Position numbers and translations under genes: made by a program
From: Yamadazyma tenuis
Lineage: Eukaryota; Ascomycota; Pichiomycetes; Serinales; Debaryomycetaceae
Assembly: GCF_029203305.1 (NCBI RefSeq)
Contig: NC_089464.1
Coordinates: 434,001 to 498,000, forward strand
Direction of reading: 5' to 3'
Length of the DNA: 64,000 bases
The notes under the pieces: model-generated
Database searches by the model: none
Told to the model about the DNA's origin: nothing
The model's input: only the letters and a program-made list of their open reading frames with translations
Part shown: piece by piece, positions 34,392 through 43,125 of the stretch
Layout: every line of letters begins with the position of its first letter
Numbering within the stretch: position 1 is the stretch's first letter

Positions 34392-34565
34392 ATGGCCCAA
34401 ATTGCATTATCCGACGAATCGAAGGAAAGAATCTCTACTTTGTTGGACTATTCCAGAACCATTAGTCACTACGGATTTATCCCTTTTATCCTCTACTTAG
34501 GCTGGTCCGCAACCCCAAGCAAGCCCAGCTTGTTTAGCTTGTTGTCTCCATTCCCATCTGCTTAA
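34392..34565 (+). CDS. TOM7: Small TOM complex subunit Tom7
   Basis: 57-residue outer-mitochondrial-membrane protein that modulates assembly and disassembly of the TOM import pore. The sequence has the family pattern: SDESKERISTLLDYSRTISHYG (cytosolic helix), then FIPFILYLGW (the membrane segment with the conserved Pro and the GW), and the C-terminal LLSPFPSA. The ATG at 34392 matches the usual length (60 in baker's yeast). Longer in-frame starts upstream are not conserved in kind and are ignored. FLX1, another mitochondrial membrane gene, follows 174 bp downstream on the same strand. Confidence 0.95.
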   Translation: MAQIALSDESKERISTLLDYSRTISHYGFIPFILYLGWSATPSKPSLFSLLSPFPSA

Positions 34566-34739
34566 TTGGATTTAATAGCGTTTTATCATAAATATATACA
34601 ATCTGTACATAATACTTATAGACCGTGAACTTGCAAATTTTGTCTCTCTTTGTCGCCTTAGTCGTCTTGTACCACATCGCACTCATTTATATTTGTAATA
34701 TCTTCTTCCACAGCAATCAGTTTTTCAATGTTCTGTTAG

Positions 34740-35570
34740 ATGAACACTCTTCAAATAGACTCCATTTCAGGTTTAGTCGCCGGTCTTAGCACTACTCTTA
34801 TAACACACCCTTTGGATTTGATCAAGGTTAGGCTTCAATTATCGACTTCAAATCAGCCTTTAAGGCACATACTACAGAACATTTCAAAAAACCTGCAGTC
34901 ATCCAAGCATTATATTCTATCCGAGCTCTACAAAGGTCTTTCACCTAATATAATTGGAAACATCACGGGTTGGTCTTTGTATTTCACCCTTTATGAGCAA
35001 TTTAAGACAAGCTTCAGCCAGTCTCCTAATACAATCAAATATTTCAGTGCATCAACGGTTTCAGGACTTGTTACTTCCTTACTTACAAATCCAGTATGGG
35101 TAATTAAGACCCGCCTTCTTAGTGAAAAGAGCCGATATCTGTCTATGGCTGATGCAATCAGAAAAATCTATACTGAAGAAGGTGTGAAGACGTTCTGGAA
35201 GGGTTCTGTTCCCTCACTCTTTCTGGTATTCCAGAACAGTTTACAATTCACAGTGTATGACCACCTCAAGAATCTGAAACTACTAGATAACCTCAAGAAT
35301 GATCATGAAATCCAGTATTACTTCACCGCCTCGTCAATTTCTAAATTCACGGCCATGTTGGTAATGTACCCTTTCCAAGTTGTGAGATCAAACCTTCAAA
35401 AGTTTGATTCTACTAACATATACAACGAATTACGGTACCTTTATGGTACAAACGGATTTTATAAAGGGTTTACTGTCAGCTTACTCAAAGTACTACCTGC
35501 GACTTCTATAACCCTCATCACATACGAATCAATGAGAAACTGGCTAACGCGTATCAACGAAAAAATATAA
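34740..35570 (+). CDS. FLX1: Mitochondrial carrier Flx1 (FAD transport)
   Basis: Inner-membrane carrier of 276 residues with three repeats of about 100 residues. The carrier signatures are HPLDLIKVRLQL (first), NPVWVIKTRLL (second, with the Trp of the folate/FAD subfamily) and YPFQVVRSNLQ (third). GWSLYFTLYEQFK in helix 2 is typical of Flx1. It is slightly shorter than baker's yeast Flx1 (311), mainly at the N-terminus and loops. Flavin transport is the family role; substrate identity is inferred. Confidence 0.87.
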   Translation: MNTLQIDSISGLVAGLSTTLITHPLDLIKVRLQLSTSNQPLRHILQNISKNLQSSKHYILSELYKGLSPNIIGNITGWSLYFTLYEQFKTSFSQSPNTIKYFSASTVSGLVTSLLTNPVWVIKTRLLSEKSRYLSMADAIRKIYTEEGVKTFWKGSVPSLFLVFQNSLQFTVYDHLKNLKLLDNLKNDHEIQYYFTASSISKFTAMLVMYPFQVVRSNLQKFDSTNIYNELRYLYGTNGFYKGFTVSLLKVLPATSITLITYESMRNWLTRINEKI

Positions 35571-35626
35571 TTTAGTTAATACATTCGTTGCTCAGACTAC
35601 TTATTGTGTAAGTATATTCCTTGATT

Positions 35627-36640
35627 ATGAAGAGGAGTCTCAGTATACTGGGAGATATTGACGATCATGGCATCTCTAGCCAAATGAAAAAGCAAGAGCA
35701 GAAGGATTGCCAGTCACAAGATGAACTTGGAAATGAAAGCGATATCGAAGGCGAGTCTTTATTTGATGGTGAAAACTGGCTACCACCACCATTACGCGAT
35801 ATTAGTGACAACTTCAACTCCATAATGTATTCCTCACATATACCTAAAGTGGGTGATACACCACTAATTCTCGGTGTTGATGAAGCTGGGAGAGGACCTA
35901 TTTTGGGCCCAATGGTATACACTGTTGCTTACTGCAAGGAAGACTACGAAAGTGACCTCAAGAGGTACGGCTTTGATGACTCCAAGGTTTTGAAACATGA
36001 ATTTAGACTCGGGTTATATAAACTTATCGACCAGAAAGATCATGAACTCAATCAAAAAATTGGCTATTTGAGTTCTATTTTGTCCGCAAAAGATATCTCC
36101 AGCGGTATGTTGAGAGTTCATCAAGGGAATTATAACTTGAATGAGCAGGCACACGATGCAACCATCAATTTGATTAAAGCTTTGGTGGAAAAAAAGGTTA
36201 ACATCAAACGTGTTTACGTCGATACAGTTGGACCCCCAGAGAAGTATCAAGCAAAGCTTTCAAATATATTTAGCAGCTATAATATCAAGTTCACCGTCAC
36301 AAAGAAAGCTGACAGTTTGTACCCAATAGTGAGCTGTGCATCCATCATTGCAAAGGTAACGAGAGACTTGTACTTGCATTATTATAATCAAAAAGATCCA
36401 CTCTTACGGGGAACTGAAATGGGCTCGGGATATCCATCAGATCCTCGTACAAGCAGATGGTTAAAGGAACAAATCAATCCTGTATTTGGTTGGCATTTTG
36501 GTGTTTTACGTTATTCCTGGCAAACCGCAAAAGACAGCCTAGACAAAAATAAGGCAGTTGAAGTAGATTACGAGGCAGAAACGTTTACTCAGCCCTTCAA
36601 GTTTGGCTTGAGCTGTTTTGGAACCAAAACAGAGATATAG
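35627..36640 (+). CDS. RNH201: Ribonuclease H2 catalytic subunit
   Basis: RNase HII-type nuclease that removes ribonucleotides from DNA and degrades RNA:DNA hybrids. The open frame begins at a TTG at 35621, and the first ATG (35627) gives 337 residues. Catalytic features are LILGVDEAGRGPILGPMVY (the DEAGRGP motif with Asp/Glu), FDDSKVLKHE, VYVDTVGPPEKYQ (third acidic residue) and SIIAKVTRD (fourth). GSGYPSDPRTSRWL carries the Tyr that recognises the ribonucleotide. An N-terminal extension of about 80 residues is acidic and probably disordered. Confidence 0.95.
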   Translation: MKRSLSILGDIDDHGISSQMKKQEQKDCQSQDELGNESDIEGESLFDGENWLPPPLRDISDNFNSIMYSSHIPKVGDTPLILGVDEAGRGPILGPMVYTVAYCKEDYESDLKRYGFDDSKVLKHEFRLGLYKLIDQKDHELNQKIGYLSSILSAKDISSGMLRVHQGNYNLNEQAHDATINLIKALVEKKVNIKRVYVDTVGPPEKYQAKLSNIFSSYNIKFTVTKKADSLYPIVSCASIIAKVTRDLYLHYYNQKDPLLRGTEMGSGYPSDPRTSRWLKEQINPVFGWHFGVLRYSWQTAKDSLDKNKAVEVDYEAETFTQPFKFGLSCFGTKTEI

Positions 36641-36937
36641 TGAAGACAACATGTAAATTTATGATTCACGATCTCCTTCAGAATACACGCGAAAATAGTA
36701 GAGCTGATGGAACGAGCAACGAGTCGGGCAAAGAAAACTCCGGGTCGGAGGCTGAGGTGAGAACCTGCCTATTCGCACCAAAATTCATCTCTGGACGGGC
36801 AGGATCTTTTCGGAGAATTAATTCCGCTCTTGAATAATTTCGCGGCCGGAAGACATTGATGCGATTAAGGATAAAGCGAAAAATACCGAACATAAACCAG
36901 AAATATTTTTCGTTCAGATTGTTATTAATAGTTAAAC

Positions 36938-38326
36938 ATGTCATTAATTGGAAGCACCAGAACTATGGCATTGAGAATTGGTTCCATTCCAGTGACCAAG
37001 AGATTCATGATCTCCTCTTACCAATTAGCTAGATTCTACTCGTCCAAATTTCCCAATCACGTTGTCATTAATATGCCTGCTTTGTCTCCAACTATGACCC
37101 AAGGTAATATCATCACTTGGCACAAGAAGGCAGGTGATCAGTTAGAACCAGGTGAAAGCATTGCTGAGATTGAAACTGATAAAGCCTCCATGGACTTCGA
37201 ATTTCAAGAAGACGGCTATTTGGCTAAAATTTTGATGGGTGACGGTTCTCAAGATATTCCTGTTGGTAAACCAATTGCTGTCTATGTTGAAGATGCAGAC
37301 TCCGTTGCTGCCTTTGAAGCCTTCACTGCTGCGGATGCTGGTGATGCTCCAGCTCCTGCTGCTTCCAAGGGAGAAGCTAAGACTGAGGAAGCTGCCCCAA
37401 GCAGTGAATCAACTTCAAAAGCTGACAAGCCAGTATCCACATCTGTTAGAACACCAACTGACAGGATAATTGCATCTCCATTGGCTAAAACTATTGCCTT
37501 AGAAAAGGGTATTTCTTTGAAGGGTATTCAAGGTTCTGGTCCAAATGGAAGAATTGTTGCTAAAGACTTGGAAAATGTTGAAGCTCCTGCTGCTGCTTCT
37601 GCAACTGCTACTGCAGCCACTTCTACTTACGAGGACATTCCTATTACGGGAATGAGAAAGACTATTGCCTCTAGATTGTTGCAGTCTACCCAAGATATTC
37701 CTTCTTATTTTGTTTCCTCGACAATCTCTGTTACCAAGTTATTGAAGTTAAGACTGTCTCTAAACGCTACAGCAAACGATAGATACAGATTGTCTGTCAA
37801 TGACTTATTAATTAAGGCTATTGCTGTTGCTGCTTTGAAGGTTCCCCAAGTTAACTCTGCCTGGTTGCCAGGCGAAGGGATTATTAGACAATATTCCAAT
37901 GTGGATGTTTCTGTCGCTGTTGCAACTCCAACAGGTTTGATCACTCCTATTGTTAAGCATGCTCATTCTAAAGGGTTATCTAGTATTTCTACTGAGGTGA
38001 AAGACTTAGGTAAAAGAGCGAAGGCTGGTAAATTGAGTCCAGAAGAATACCAGGGTGGTACTATCTGTATCTCCAACTTGGGTATGAATCATGCTGTTAA
38101 TAACTTTACTTCAATCATTAACCCTCCTCAATCTACTATTTTGGCTATTGGTACCGTTGATAAGAAAGCTGTTCCTTCCGATGTCAATGAGCAAGGTTTT
38201 GTTTTTGAAGATGTGATCACCATCACCGGTACTTTTGACCACAGAGTTACCGATGGGGCTTTAGGGGGTGAGTTCATGAAGGAATTGAAGCAAGTTATCG
38301 AAAACCCATTGGAAATGTTACTTTAA
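36938..38326 (+). CDS. LAT1: Pyruvate dehydrogenase E2, dihydrolipoamide acetyltransferase
   Basis: E2 core of the mitochondrial pyruvate dehydrogenase complex. The 462 residues have a mitochondrial presequence (1-35), a single lipoyl domain with EIETDKASMDFEFQ carrying the lipoylated Lys, and an Ala/Pro-rich hinge. The peripheral-subunit-binding domain follows (IASPLAKTIALEKGISLKG). The catalytic trimer domain ends with TITGTFDHRVTDGALGGEF, whose HRxxDG-like motif (HRVTDG) is the active site. A CTG codon at 37753-37755 falls where baker's yeast Lat1 has Gln (KLRQSLNATAND), so Ser is a better fit than Leu. Codon use is biased, as in a well-expressed gene. It is the last ordinary gene before the inverted-repeat locus. 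Confidence 0.96.
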   Translation: MSLIGSTRTMALRIGSIPVTKRFMISSYQLARFYSSKFPNHVVINMPALSPTMTQGNIITWHKKAGDQLEPGESIAEIETDKASMDFEFQEDGYLAKILMGDGSQDIPVGKPIAVYVEDADSVAAFEAFTAADAGDAPAPAASKGEAKTEEAAPSSESTSKADKPVSTSVRTPTDRIIASPLAKTIALEKGISLKGIQGSGPNGRIVAKDLENVEAPAAASATATAATSTYEDIPITGMRKTIASRLLQSTQDIPSYFVSSTISVTKLLKLRLSLNATANDRYRLSVNDLLIKAIAVAALKVPQVNSAWLPGEGIIRQYSNVDVSVAVATPTGLITPIVKHAHSKGLSSISTEVKDLGKRAKAGKLSPEEYQGGTICISNLGMNHAVNNFTSIINPPQSTILAIGTVDKKAVPSDVNEQGFVFEDVITITGTFDHRVTDGALGGEFMKELKQVIENPLEMLL

Positions 38327-39279
38327 TTTCGTTATATATTCTGTTCATAGAATCTTAAAACCAATATAAAAGTGGATTCGTCACAAGTTTACAAGCAGGA
38401 CAATAAATTCCTGCTAGATGCGTGTTTTCATGGTTTATGTCTTGTATGTTCAAAGGACTGCTTTACCAAACAAATATTGTACCCTTATTAAACTGAATCT
38501 AGTGTATGTCTTAACGTAGCACCAGTTTATTCTCAACCGGTTGCCAAAAACAAATTTGACTCCCAACTACATTAAGAATTCCACATTTTTGGACAGTTAA
38601 GGTATTAATAGCAAGTGAAACTAGTTACTTTTTGGCTTCAAAGTGTGAGGTAATAGTTGGAAGCATAACCAGTAGTAGAAAACCCTAGGCTGATACTAGA
38701 AGTTATTTCAAAATTGTTCAGATCTGAAAGACAATAAATTCAGGGAGACAAATCTTGCGAGGGATTATATCTATCCGGGGGTAGCTCCAGTGTGTATGGG
38801 TCAAAGTCAACGCACATCCCTTCTAACTAACATACACTCCCGTTATCGAATCTGATAACCATGTCAACTTAACGAATTCCAACTTACTCCTTCGATTATT
38901 CCGCTGGAACCTTAATCTGCCTTACCTTAGGCTACATTGGTCATCGCTTTGGTGGACGACAAGCAGGGCCGCCGATATCTTGATAATCAGTTTCCTCTAT
39001 TGTTGTTAAATAGTAATAATATTTGTTAAATGTTCAAGGATCCGGTTCCTTTGTCTGATAACCTATATCTTTTCCTTCTTTTATAAGCTCTAGTTTCCTC
39101 CAGGTTGAAATATGTTATAAAGCACTCTTCTCTTCAACAGAGTAGAAATCCAACATTACTAATTTTCTTCAAAGCTAAATCATTTAATGTCGACCTTGTT
39201 TCCACAACAACATCAAGACAATTAAAAATGAGATTTGCAAAAATTGCAGATTCCAAAGATATTTGAAAAGCAAACTTGA
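38327..39279. other. Gene-free left flank of the inverted repeat
   Basis: About 950 bp between LAT1 and the repeat arm with no ORF, RNA gene or LTR that I can see. It is AT-rich. The matching right flank (47952-48679) has a different sequence, so the symmetry stops at about 39280. Confidence 0.5.
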
Positions 39280-39619
39280 ATATTTTTCTGTATAACCGTA
39301 GATGGTATTATCAACAGCACCTAAACCCTTCCTCAAATTCATTAATTTACAGAATATCTAAGAATCTTTGACAGGTCTCCGAATGCATTTCTGTTGGCGA
39401 GTTATAGAATATAAAGGAATCCCAACTTCAAGAGCGACATTACGATGGTGGCTGCAAAATTAGCACACACACGATACAATATCAGGTGTGGTCGGATATC
39501 GAAAGACACACCTACAGATGCATATAACCATGACTAGTATCTTTGAATTCTAAAATACTTACTTGGGTTATCCACCTTTGTATACACGTGTGGTTATCCT
39601 GTTTGTGGATCAACATGAG

Positions 39620-39627
39620 TATATAAA
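39620..39627 (+). promoter_or_regulatory. TATA box of the left 699-codon ORF
   Basis: TATATAAA 182 bp upstream of the ATG at 39809. A CACGTG-core site (ACACGTGT) lies about 30 bp further upstream. The identical copy in the right arm lies at 47604-47611 on the minus strand. Both ORF copies thus keep an intact-looking promoter. Confidence 0.5.
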
Positions 39628-39808
39628 GAGTCATTGTCTCATCAGTAGAATTTCTCTTCTTCCCACTCTTTTATTTCCAAGTTTGTTCTTAAACAGTTTG
39701 AATTAAAACCTTTAAGAAAGAACCCTGAAATATATCCCACTTACGCTTCACAGCCCTAACCTTCTAACTTCGTGAGAGCCAGAAGCCAGGATAAACTAAA
39801 ACGTCAAG

Positions 39809-41908
39809 ATGATGCTTGTCCCAACCAACCACAGATCCGTTGAAACTGATTTTCATTTCAGTATCAATGTAAGCCACCCCCAGTTCAACTTACCACCAAA
39901 GTCAAAGTTCCAGCAGTTTATGGCCAACATAAAGGAAACCTTCATTCATCCCAAGTACAGAGGTCCCAAGCACAAAGTCAAGAGAATCAAAAAAAAGCTG
40001 TTGATCCCTCAACACAAAATTAATCATCACAGATCAAAATACGAAAACAAGAAAAGGGGCTTTAGGGGAAAGATAGCAAATGGAAAGGACAAAGTGCATG
40101 CCAAGAAGGAGAAGCTCTTCAAACGTTTTAAGTATGCTAAAACACATGTCAAGTGCTTTTTCGCTTCTGGCACAAAGAGGATGAGTCGGATCCACAAAAC
40201 CCAAAGCTTGAGAACTAGAGTGATGCTCCAGCAAAGAAAGTTGAGCTGGAAGTGCAGAGCTGATTCAAAAAAGATGAAGGCCTTGATTATTGTCAAGAAA
40301 TTGAAGGCCCTCATCAAATCTTTTATCAGCTCAAGTGCTTACGACTGGCATTCCAAGGTTAGAAACTTTCAGAGGAGAGTTTCTAAAGTCAGGTTAAAGT
40401 TTAGAGACAGGAGCTACAGGCTCCTTGAAAAAACAAGTATCCAGCTCATGATATTTGTGTGCAAATTCAAGGGCATCTTTAACTGGTTAAAGTTGTCCAT
40501 TCTGCTGCTGATGAGAAAAATGTGTTCCTCGATGTGCCAGATTTTTGCAACCGCGAAACGGAAATGTTCTCACTTGCGGTTAAAGTTTAGAGACAGGAAA
40601 CTTAGGCTCAAAGAAAAGTTGAAGACCTTAGCCAGAAAGGTCAGATACCTCAGGTCTTGCATCCAGAGAGTTTTCTTATGGCCAATGGAAAAGATGGTTT
40701 CTATGATCAAAATATCGATTAAACTTATTGAAAAGAAACTTAATCGGTGGGGTTTAGATGATAAGAAAATGAGATTTGATTTCTTTGTCAATGATTTCAA
40801 GGACACAATTCAAACCATCAAAGAAGATACCAAATATCGTTGTCAAAATCTCCTCGAGTTTATTATAGAAGAGATTCAGTTGGAAATTTGCTATAGGAGA
40901 AGTGAGATTCCGCAAAAGTTGGAGGGCTTCGAATCAGTGTTATCTGAAATGCGGAGACATATCGAAGTCAGAATTTCGTATCGGGTTCTGCATTTCAAAG
41001 TGAATCATCCACGTTTGTTCAAGTTCAACTCTTATTTCAGGACGGGATCTGAAGCTACCCCAAGACCATTGAATGAAATTGACAAGTTCTGGATCGATTA
41101 TAACAAGACTAGATCCAGGACATTTAGAGATGATGATCGTCACGTTTCCTACAGACTGCATCACCTATATACAGCAGGTAGAGAAAGAACCTTCCCAAGG
41201 AATTTGAAATCTACTCAATTTGAAAATCATGCTGCTAATTCATTACCGGAGCTGATCCATCCTGAAAATAGTTGTGAGTATTACAAGCAAAAAATTGCAG
41301 ATCACCACGCTAAAATGAATCTTACAGCACCAGAAACATATGATGTTGCTGTAACTAAGGATAAATATTTTACTGACGAAGAGAGCTTCGGTAGTATTGA
41401 TGTGAATGCTGGTGTTTTTCCTGTTGGCTTCAGAGTTAATTGTGATAGACTTGAAACTGTTGCTGATAAATGCTCCTCAAGAGCTCAGAGCATTGAGATT
41501 AACAATCCAATCAACGAAAAGAACTTTCTGGAATGGAGTAAAGATGAAAAAGCCAGGGATTCAGAGGGTGTCGACCAAAGTGATATATCCTCCCCCTGCA
41601 ACAGTGAAAAGGGCCCTTTTACTGTTGCAGAGGAGGTTGTTTCACTACCTGTCAACATCGCTAGTGGTATTGAAAAAGAAGAAAAAGAAGAAAAAGACGA
41701 AGATGTTCCCACGTTTCTGGAACACCCTACTTTGAGAAAAAGCCCTACTTATTCAAGTACACTTTCCTCGAGAATCACATTCTACGAAAAGAACCTGGAA
41801 ACTTATTCAAGACCCACTAAGCCTAGACCTAGACCAAAGGCAAAGTCAAGAGGAACATTAGTCAATTCCATGGTTCTGAAATTTGAGCAATTAGAAGCTG
41901 TCGTATAA
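39809..41908 (+). CDS. Unknown 699-residue basic/acidic protein, left copy
   Basis: I do not recognise this protein. Residues 1-330 are extremely basic, with runs such as KHKVKRIKKK and KKEKLFKRFK. They include an internal repeat: RLKFRDRSYRLLEK (about 197) recurs as RLKFRDRKLRLKEK (about 258), where the DNA also repeats. Residues 330-450 are helical with mixed charge. Residues 530-640 are acidic (EEKEEKDEDVP), followed by a Pro/Arg-rich end. There is no signal peptide or known catalytic motif. Such a layout would suit a chromatin- or nucleic-acid-binding protein, but this is inference. Reading the frame I counted 11 CTG codons, three of them consecutive near 40501-40509. That is far more than LAT1 next door (one), and would put Ser in an apparently hydrophobic helix. 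Residue 414 is Ser here and Phe in the right copy. Confidence 0.7.
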   Translation: MMLVPTNHRSVETDFHFSINVSHPQFNLPPKSKFQQFMANIKETFIHPKYRGPKHKVKRIKKKLLIPQHKINHHRSKYENKKRGFRGKIANGKDKVHAKKEKLFKRFKYAKTHVKCFFASGTKRMSRIHKTQSLRTRVMLQQRKLSWKCRADSKKMKALIIVKKLKALIKSFISSSAYDWHSKVRNFQRRVSKVRLKFRDRSYRLLEKTSIQLMIFVCKFKGIFNWLKLSILLLMRKMCSSMCQIFATAKRKCSHLRLKFRDRKLRLKEKLKTLARKVRYLRSCIQRVFLWPMEKMVSMIKISIKLIEKKLNRWGLDDKKMRFDFFVNDFKDTIQTIKEDTKYRCQNLLEFIIEEIQLEICYRRSEIPQKLEGFESVLSEMRRHIEVRISYRVLHFKVNHPRLFKFNSYFRTGSEATPRPLNEIDKFWIDYNKTRSRTFRDDDRHVSYRLHHLYTAGRERTFPRNLKSTQFENHAANSLPELIHPENSCEYYKQKIADHHAKMNLTAPETYDVAVTKDKYFTDEESFGSIDVNAGVFPVGFRVNCDRLETVADKCSSRAQSIEINNPINEKNFLEWSKDEKARDSEGVDQSDISSPCNSEKGPFTVAEEVVSLPVNIASGIEKEEKEEKDEDVPTFLEHPTLRKSPTYSSTLSSRITFYEKNLETYSRPTKPRPRPKAKSRGTLVNSMVLKFEQLEAVV

Positions 41909-42015
41909 ATGAAGAGCTCCATATCGGTGTTTATTCACCCAAACTACTTCCTGGTAATGGCTTGGTCCCTGATGATACTGATGTTCGGTATGATAATGAT
42001 GATGCTGCTGTTATG

Positions 42016-42059
42016 TGAGTAGGTTGGAATTATTCCTTTATTCGACCCCATCCTACTCA
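42016..42059. repeat. Hairpin A, left arm
   Basis: Stem GAGTAGG/CCTACTC (8 bp counting the outer T-A), then one T-T mismatch and the shared TGG/CCA closure. The 20-nt loop begins AATTATT and ends TATTCGACC. Loop ends and closure are shared with hairpins B and C. The mirror copy is at 45172-45215. Confidence 0.7.
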
Positions 42060-42171
42060 GATATCACCAACAGAAGAAATTATAGTTAACATGATTGTCC
42101 TCAGATCCATGCCATTGTTGTGAATGGGATTTCAAAGGTTTACACGCTCAACATGACCATAATCTGATGGA

Positions 42172-42225
42172 TTGTAAGCTTATTGGAATTAACACCAATA
42201 CTATTCGACCCCAATAAGCTTGCAA
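42172..42225. repeat. Hairpin B, left arm
   Basis: 15-bp stem (TTGTAAGCTTATTGG paired with CCAATAAGCTTGCAA, one G-T wobble) and a 24-nt loop starting AATTA and ending TATTCGACC. The stem sequence differs from A and C, yet pairing is complete. The mirror copy is at 45006-45059. Confidence 0.75.
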
Positions 42226-42335
42226 CTCCAACAGAAGAGGAAGTGTTGTACAAGCCCCTACAAAATCCAAGTCATGACGGAGGCTAAATCATGATGGGTC
42301 TTCAGTTGGATATGATGAGATCACTGTTGATATGC

Positions 42336-42380
42336 AAGTAGCTTGGAATTATTTCACCTTTATTCGACCCCAGGCTACTT
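42336..42380. repeat. Hairpin C, left arm
   Basis: 11-bp stem (AAGTAGCTTGG paired with CCAGGCTACTT, one T-G wobble) and a 23-nt loop starting AATTATT and ending TATTCGACC. The mirror copy is at 44851-44895. Confidence 0.72.
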
Positions 42381-43125
42381 TCATAAACACAGTGTGCTGA
42401 CCATAGGCCTCCACTGATCCTCAGATATTAGACCACTACTTATGTCGCTGTTGAAAATCCACAACAGGCGAACGCCGATTGCTCAGTAACATCATAAGAC
42501 ACGCACCACAGATGAATTAGCAAAACGCTAACTATTCAACAACACATTGGAGTATGAACACCAAAGTAGTTCTTGATATCTGATCAGGTTTTGGAACCAG
42601 ACCTTATCCTAACCCTGATCTCTTTGGTGGGTGTAGGGATCAGATCTAACCTTGACTTATTTACTGCTTATTTATTAAAGTTAATGAATTCAATTCTCAG
42701 GTTCTGTAACATCGGCACGCAATAAGCTTGGAGATGAAGCGAACGTCGTATAACCTTCAACACGAAACTATTGGAAAGTCCAACCTCCTCCTAGAAGATA
42801 TATATTTTCTTAGTAAGCGGCTTCACTAAACGGCTTCACTTTCCCGATAGTGCCTATTTACAAAATCCCCTCCTATTCCAGTTGGACTTGGTTTTGAAGA
42901 ATCAGAACTGCAAATCTTCTAACTGTAGCTGATTTATTAAGTGATTCAGAATACATTCGATAGGACTGGGTATTCTTTACTACAAAGCCTATTCCTAAAT
43001 GCCAAATACTCTTCATCTTCTTCGGTATCATAATAATCCTACCCTAAACCCGCCTTAATTTGTTTCTGACCCAAATAGTACCTTGGGTAGAGAGCGAGGA
43101 AAAAGCCAAGCAACGCAAGCCCATT

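Larger units (their letters stand above)
41911..42415 (+). pseudogene. Decayed reading frame downstream of the left ORF
   Basis: After the stop of the 699-codon ORF, a second frame stays open from about 41890 to 42120 with a single TGA at 42016. It reads acidic, protein-like sequence (LLPGNGLVPDDTDVRYDNDD). Pieces recur out of frame: GWNYSFIRP (about 42022) matches AWNYFTFIRP (about 42340), and SPTEEIIV (about 42064) matches TPTEEEVLY (about 42225). This looks like a tandemly repeated C-terminal region, or a separate gene, broken by stops and shifts. It is present unchanged in the right arm (44816-45320). Alternatively, the sequence is constrained as DNA or RNA and not as protein. Confidence 0.35.
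39280..43125 (+). repeat. Left arm of a 3.85-kb near-perfect inverted repeat
   Basis: Every position x in this arm pairs with position 87,231 minus x in the right arm. I checked the outer end, ORF, hairpins and inner end. The outer boundary is at about 39280, where similarity fades over about 10 bp. The inner boundary is exact at 43125 (…AAGCCCATT). The only difference noticed is C at 41049 against T in the right arm read in the same sense. The arm carries a promoter, the 699-codon ORF, a decayed reading frame and three hairpins. Near-identity implies recent duplication or ongoing gene conversion. Confidence 0.96.

Noticed and set aside
36640..36837. 65-codon ORF between RNH201 and LAT1
   Set aside because: Lies in the LAT1 promoter, overlaps the RNH201 stop, and has no protein-like features.
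41406..41735. 109-codon ORF inside the orphan gene (and its copy at 45496-45825)
   Set aside because: Shadow frame over the acidic GAA/AAA-rich part; the poly-Lys run is a by-product of that composition.
42015..42060. Hairpin regions read as tiny introns (GTGAGT..CAG, GTAAGC..AAG, GCAAGT..CAG)
   Set aside because: Ends look like splice sites, but there is no TACTAAC-like branch point, the lengths (about 45 nt) are too short, and joining does not restore a frame.
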